Source: Cyathus striatus | Taxonomy: Eukaryota > Basidiomycota > Agaricomycetes > Agaricales > Nidulariaceae | Length of the DNA: 64,000 nucleotides | NCBI GenBank assembly: GCA_025738555.1 | Contig: JAOVFP010000004.1 | Coordinates: forward strand, 1,054,001 to 1,118,000 | Direction of reading: 5' to 3' | Shown: one piece after another, positions 58,892 through 64,000 of the stretch | How positions within the stretch are numbered: position 1 is the stretch's first letter | Layout of the letters: each line of letters starts with the position of its first letter | The notes under the pieces: model-generated | What the model was told of the DNA's origin: nothing | Databases searched by the model: none | The model's input: the letters and a program-made list of their open reading frames with translations, nothing else | Position numbers and translations under genes: made by a program

Positions 58892-59928
58892 CTGTAGCCG
58901 ACCCTGAAAGTGGCCACCTATAGTAAGTGGCCATTGAGTGATTTGAGCGACCAGAGCACCAAATTGAGCTCAGTTTTTTTGTGATATGTATAGATATATA
59001 CTGTAGCTACATATATACGAAGTTTTAAGTCTAACTTGGCTCAGTGTGTAAAGATATGGTAGCAAGAAGTGATAAAAATGTCGATGCAGCCTCAATTTGC
59101 TAATGGTTCACACGCTGTCTCAAGAATCATCCTGCTACTCCTCCACTCTAACACCGCGATAGGCTGAAATAAAAATACAGTTAGGTATATAAATTGGTTG
59201 TACTGATATCCTGGGTGGTAGAAATCACTGATATAGTCCCAGTATTTGTAGATTCAGAATGCAACTGACACATATATGGTATCTACCCACCTGCACAGGC
59301 CCATATCTGCATGAAGCTCAAAGGCCATAGAGAAATCATTTTACTTAGATTTTTTGGGAGGTTACAATAAATGACTTTATCTTTAGGAATATGTACTTTG
59401 CTTATTTTATATGATTTTATTTAGTGCATAAAAGGGGCATCTTTATTTATATGCCAAATTTAGTGGTGTCAGATGCAGTCAGTTGTTTGCAATATTGAGC
59501 AAATATCGGGCTTCAAAGAAGTCAGGAAAGTACTTAATAGGTTCTGAACAACATATTCTCGCAATTTTATATGCAGAATGTTCCCTATCATTGAAATATT
59601 GTCCTATTAGTAGGACAAGATCTCGGCAGATCAGTCCAGGTGAAGCACATGCAGCCCAAGAAGTCTTAGCTTATTGTAGCTTATAGTGCAATCAGGGGAC
59701 ATTCAAGTTCCTAGGCACAGCAGGTTTCCCTGTAAACCATAATTTGGAGTCCTTGTAACAAATAAATATATTCTGAGCTAGATACTTCACCTGAGGGTCT
59801 GGGACTCTCAGGATATATAAATGAATAATATGCACACAGGTCTGCAAAACAATTTCGGGCATAGGGAAACCTGAAAAGGTGCACACAGTTGCACAAGTTG
59901 AAATGGCCACTTTCATGGTTGGCTACAG
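58892..59928. mobile_element. 1,037-bp TIR element with TA target
   Basis: Left end CTGTAGCCGACCCTGAAAGT continues GGCCA; the right end is its reverse complement with two mismatches over 25 bases. TA flanks both sides (58890-58891, 59929-59930). Internal short frames show no transposase. Likely Tc1/mariner-mobilised (inference from TA). Confidence 0.83.
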
Positions 59929-60814
59929 TACTGGATAGCTCTTTCATTGGTAGACGTGTTCATATTTCTTCTCCACTGAATGAACACAAATTTATTGGGT
60001 GGAAGTGGCAAATATAAAAGTACCTCATTACTTGTTTGAATAATGAATTTATTAAGATTTGTGACAGGACTAAGGACTACACAAGGGCCGGACCTGCTTA
60101 CCATACCCCTAGACAAGTTCAAGATGTGCACAGATTAGAAGATTTACATAAACCTAACACTAGTTCTGGAACATGTGCCAAGACTGCAAGATCCGAAGCG
60201 GGCTGACTAAAAAATCAATGGGGCAAATTCAATGCCTGACTCGACATGCTCATGAAGAGAGCTTCAATGTTGGCTGCCACTTGAAGATGATGATACAGGT
60301 GATGAATGCCCACAGGTATCGGTGATGCAGGAGCTGAAGCCTACTTTGTCCCAGAAGAAGTAGATGTAGTCACCAAGCAGTGGCACTATGCTCTGATGTG
60401 GTGATTGGCCCATGTGCTTCCTCCACCCTTCATCTCCTCTACAGTCATTGTCAGTGCAGTGTCAATATTTCTTGATTGTTGAACTATGTGTTAATCAACC
60501 TTGTCAGGAGCTTCGATATCAGGGTTGCATGCTCTCTTGGTTTCACTTGGACCAGCTTGGTGCAAGTCAGGCTTCTCATTCCCCACTTTTCCTCCAGCTG
60601 AAAGAGCCGTCACACCAGCCTCTCATGCTCCCTGGTGAGATATTGACTCAGGCTGGTGTCAGGGATGGGAGCAGGTGACTAGGAAACTGGTTGGGGACTC
60701 TTCCAGTGACTTGTGTGAGCATGTCATGTAGAGCCTTCAAAGATGAATATGGGTAAGGGCACACAGGCTGTCCTCTTAGTGTTATCATGTGCGATGGGGT
60801 ACTTGTCTCATATA
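59929..60814. other. No clear gene; holds second copy of the 121-bp segment
   Basis: The plus frame 60412-60678 overlaps the duplicated segment (60507-60627) and shows no domain. The remainder is unassigned. Confidence 0.4.
60507..60627 (+). repeat. 121-bp segment, copy of 58492-58612
   Basis: See the partner copy: equal length, five differences, same orientation. Confidence 0.85.
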
Positions 60815-61759
60815 CTCATATTTACCAAAAATGATAGCAGTTCCCACACTTTTGAAGAATACTTTGTCACTTTAACTGCAATGTAGAGTATCACACTCTG
60901 CTCAGAACACTTTATAAATTTTTATACATATACTACATGGTGTAATGTATATTTATGCAAATTTATATATTACCATGGTTGTTCAATGTTGAGATATAAG
61001 CTATTTTTATGTAATTCCAAGTTTTCATAAAGAAATAATTTATTCATTAATATAATTGCTTGTAAACTGAGGAATAGTACAATTTTTTTTAAACATATAG
61101 TCAGTATGCTGAATAATTGAATAGCCAAGTTGTATGACATTTATCCAGTCCATTGACCTGGAATAAGAGCCATAAGATTGATTACAATTATTTAATTTGA
61201 GTATCTCATCTTGTATCAGTGAATATATTACTCTATCTGACATAAATGCCATCCATTTCAAACATAATTTATATATTACAACCAATCTACATGTATATTT
61301 GAGTTATAGCAATGTCTCAGTAGTTTATACAGTATTTAAACATGGAGTTTCCAACTTACTCAGACCTGACAAGTAGGAAGGCCAATGTAAATGGCTAAAT
61401 ATCTCAATTTCAAGAAGTCCCCTAATGATAAATTTTTGGAATTGTATACTGTATATTATGGAAAACATATATTTAAGATTTCAGATGGAATATCCCACTA
61501 CAGAGTCATCTATGAGCTACTTAACAAGATACATGAAATAAAAGAGTGTCTATAATTTACAGCATGTATAACACAATATACAGTAATCTATGAAAAACAA
61601 ATTTTTGCATAGTGGTAGTGAAATAAACATAGTACATATTACCAAATTTTCAAGGTGTTCCAAGCAGAGTGTGATGCTCTATAGTCATCTACAATGGGAC
61701 TAACCAATAAATTGCTCTCCAAAAGTGTGGGAACTGCCATCATTTTTGGTAAATATGAG
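60815..61759. mobile_element. 945-bp TIR element with TA target
   Basis: Left end CTCATATTTACCAAAAATGA continues TAGCAGTTCCCACACTTTTG; the right end matches in reverse complement with one mismatch over about 40 bases. A second, inner inverted match is 'gagtatcacactctgct'/'agcagagtgtgatgctc'. TA flanks both ends (60813-60814, 61760-61761). AT-rich, non-coding interior. Confidence 0.85.
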
Positions 61760-61761
61760 TA

Positions 61762-62102
61762 CTATCAACTTGATTTTCATGGCCAGTGTCACTGATACTA
61801 CCAACATATTGCTACTATTCATGATGTTCTACTGGCCTCCATCAGCTCAGCTTGCAGGAGCTCAATCAAAACTTCTACCTTGACATGATGAGAAGTTTGC
61901 ATGCTGATAGTCACTAACAGTCAACTAGGTCAAGGCAGGAAAGCACACCATTGCACCCCACCTGGCAGGGAACACATTCTCTGGTGGTTGATCATGATGT
62001 CCATTTATTGTGACTACAGTGTGCATGCTATGCCTACTGTGGTGCACAACCTTTGCTCCTCAAACATGGTCATCAGCTTCATCTACCCTCTTCTCTCTGA
62101 TA
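61762..62102. other. Downstream flank of the TPR gene
   Basis: No supported feature. Probably the 3' untranslated region and spacer of the minus-strand TPR gene. Confidence 0.4.
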
Positions 62103-64000
62103 TCAAACCTTGCATTTTTGGCACTGGTGAAAGAACTGAACATCTAAATCTCCAGTTCCTCTGAATCCACCCATGTTCTGTTCTCTTGTTTCTTGACCTA
62201 GAATTCTGATCCTCATCTCCATCACCTGGATCTCCAGCTTCTCTGCATCATTCCATCTTCCTTGATTCCTGTATGTGGCTGCCAGGTTTTCCTGGTTTGC
62301 CATGCTTGTAATGGTATGAGGATGCTCTTGACCTAGAATTCTAATGCTCATCTCCATCACCTGAATATTCAGCTTCTCTGCATCTTTCCATCTTCCTTGA
62401 TACCTGTATGTGGCTGCCAGGCTTTCCATGCTTGTAATGGTATGAGGGTGCTCTTGACCTAGAATTCTAATCCTCATCTCCATTACCTGAATCTGCAGCT
62501 TCTCTGCATCATTCCATCTTCCTTGATTCCTGTATGTGGCTACTGATACACTAGTAAAATAAAATGACGTACTTTAAATTTTCGATTTTCTCGTTCCAAT
62601 TTTACGGAACTTCCACCTGAGCGCGTGAGTAGGACACAGCGGGGAGGGGCTGAGTTCCCGTGCTGCCTCCCATAACTCATCAAGGGATTAAAAACAAATA
62701 AAACTATATAAAAAACATAAAAACTCCGCATCAGTATGGTTTAAAACAAATTAAACAAATACATACCTCTTTTATTCATAAAACCAACGTCATTTTGCAG
62801 TTGCTAGTATAACAGAAATCCCACTCTTCATTAAGACAAGCCCCCAGAGTCATAGACCAACCAAGAATGCACGCAGAGTTGAAGACAGCCAGACCCTTAG
62901 AACCAGCCCAGAACACGAGAATATGAGCAAAGCTATGCAGACAATGCATTAGCTAAGCACGGAATGATGCCGATAGACCACGCGCAACCCATGTGCAGAT
63001 CACGAAGAAGAGAAAGATAGCGGGGCGAGTACGCGACGCAGCGATGGCGTTTTGTTGTGATACTGACGCGCCATGCGCATTTGATGATATAAGCAACACC
63101 CGAAATGGTAATAGATCGACGCGCCGCCCATACAGGCGCCCGTCGCGACATGGACACGTGTGCGCGCGTGCATGCAATTGGCTGCAGTAACAACTGGGCT
63201 AGAACAACAGAGAAACCTAGGAATAAATTAGTAATTAGTATAGACCAAAGTAGTAACTAGCTATGTCCGTAAATGTATATAGATGAGCGAGGGGGGAATG
63301 AAACGACAGGAACTGCCAGGCATTCTTCCCTCCCACAGATAGGGTGGTTCAGACGAGATATAGACTAGAATCAGAATTGTTACGAGACGTTTGACACAGA
63401 GATTTTACGTACCAAATTGATAGTGTTGAATTGAATCTGAATTGAAATATCTTGACTTTGAATACCTGGACGCGTTCTAAAGAATTAACTAAGTTAAACT
63501 GATCTAAAAATAACTTGTTCTAAATTTGGAATAGACACAATTGCACCCCTCGAACTTACTGAAATCGCACCTCGGGATTTGAATATTATTATAGTATTTA
63601 GGATTTCTATTCTAAGTACTTAAGAATTACTTAACTCGTCGCGTGACTCAACACTACCAGGCTTGCCATGCTCATAATGGTATCAAGATGCTCTTGGCCT
63701 AGAATTCTGATACTCATTTCCATCACCTGAATTTCCAGCTTCTCTGCACCATTCCATCTTCCTTGATTCCTGTGTGTGTTTGAAAGGTTTTGCACAATAG
63801 ATAATAAACCTTTCACCTTCTCATAGACTATTGGATTTAAATTGTGATATTCTTTCAAGTATTTAGTTTCTAAATCATTCAAAGCATTGAATATGTTATT
63901 TTTCACAGTTACAAGTTCCTCCAGACTGTTTTGTGCAATTATAAGTCTATATTTTTCTTCTACATCATACTTTCCACAGTTATTCAATACCTTTGCTGAA
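62103..64000 (-). pseudogene. TPR-repeat protein, split by a solo LTR, 5' part beyond window
   Basis: C-terminal part of a protein with kinesin-light-chain-type tetratricopeptide repeats of about 42 residues: (ATYRNQGRW)(N/K)DAEKL.IQVMEM.IRILGQEHPHTI(T/M)SM. One repeat lies right of the LTR (63654-63790) and three lie left of it (62150-62540). The frame is open to the right edge (helical EKYRLIIAQNSLEELVTVKN), so the N terminus is missing. Removing the LTR and one CTAC duplication joins ...ASLV and ATYRNQGRW exactly in frame. After the last repeat the frame leaves the TPR pattern (TREQNMGGFRGTGD) and ends at 62103. In fungi such TPR arrays often sit behind NB-ARC or other STAND domains; whether that holds here cannot be seen. 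Confidence 0.82.
62544..63653 (+). mobile_element. Solo LTR related to the Gypsy element
   Basis: 1,110 bp, reverse complement homologous over its full length to the 1,085-bp LTRs at 29.8 and 41.2 kb, roughly one tenth diverged by eye. TGATACACTAG to CTCAACA in plus orientation, flanked by the 4-bp duplication CTAC (62540-62543, 63654-63657). No internal region remains, so it arose by recombination between two LTRs. It keeps the 86-codon frame (62933-63193, minus strand) found in the other LTRs. Its gag-pol orientation would have been plus. Confidence 0.93.

Noticed and set aside
1..64000. CRISPR array, prophage or operon structure
   Set aside because: Spliceosomal introns throughout and no spaced short repeats; the DNA is eukaryotic.

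Overview
The window is fungal nuclear DNA, most likely from an agaricomycete basidiomycete. The evidence is many short introns (about 46-70 bp) with GT...CTAAC/CTAAT...AG signals, NACHT proteins with the basidiomycete ERYDAPKCH block, an alpha-kinase, a mushroom-type 'DGH' integrase-core gene, and a Ty3/Gypsy element of mushroom type. No rRNA, tRNA or CRISPR array was found. Species cannot be named from the sequence.

Layout. 1-2303 (-): NLR-like NACHT gene cut by the left edge. 4.7-7.6 kb: decayed repeats of a membrane-protein-like family. 8.1-9.2 kb (-): truncated NACHT pseudogene. 10.5-12 kb (-): seven-helix rhodopsin-like membrane protein. 12.9-14 kb: second decayed block carrying a 743-bp TIR element. 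15.5-17.1 kb (-): intact seven-exon integrase-core gene. 18.0-20.6 kb (+): alpha-kinase gene with one in-frame TGA. 22.2-23.2 kb: TIR element with TA target. 23.3-25.3 kb: third decayed block. 25.4-42.9 kb: nest of transposons. 43.3-46.0 kb (-): third NACHT gene with one nonsense codon. 46.4-49.6 kb: fourth decayed block. 49.6-50.8 kb: TIR element. 51-53.8 kb (+): fifth decayed block. 55.0-57.9 kb (+): the one complete, apparently intact NACHT gene. 58.9-61.8 kb: two more TA-target TIR elements. 62.1-64 kb (-): TPR-repeat gene split by a solo LTR and cut by the right edge.

The nest resolves cleanly. A hAT-like element (8-bp target AGTTAGGm, TIR starting CTAGTGTTGCTG) was hit in its left target duplication by a 526-bp TA MITE, in its left TIR by a 2.9-kb TIR element with 7-bp duplications (itself carrying a 408-bp hAT MITE with a perfect 8-bp duplication), and internally by a 12.5-kb Gypsy element. 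The Gypsy gag-pro-pol is on the minus strand. Between pol and its 3' LTR it carries two plus-strand, intron-containing genes: one with a Zn2Cys6-like cluster and RGG tail, and one complete seven-exon gene of unknown function. I consider this antisense accessory module the most interesting thing here. All 11 differences between the two 1085-bp LTRs are CpG transitions, and all six in-frame stops in pro-pol are TGA where Arg (CGA) is expected. Decay was therefore driven by CpG deamination.

The four NACHT loci share exon structure and a C-terminal domain I do not recognise. They look like a small immune-receptor-like family with one intact, one edge-truncated and two damaged members, embedded in transposon-rich accessory DNA.
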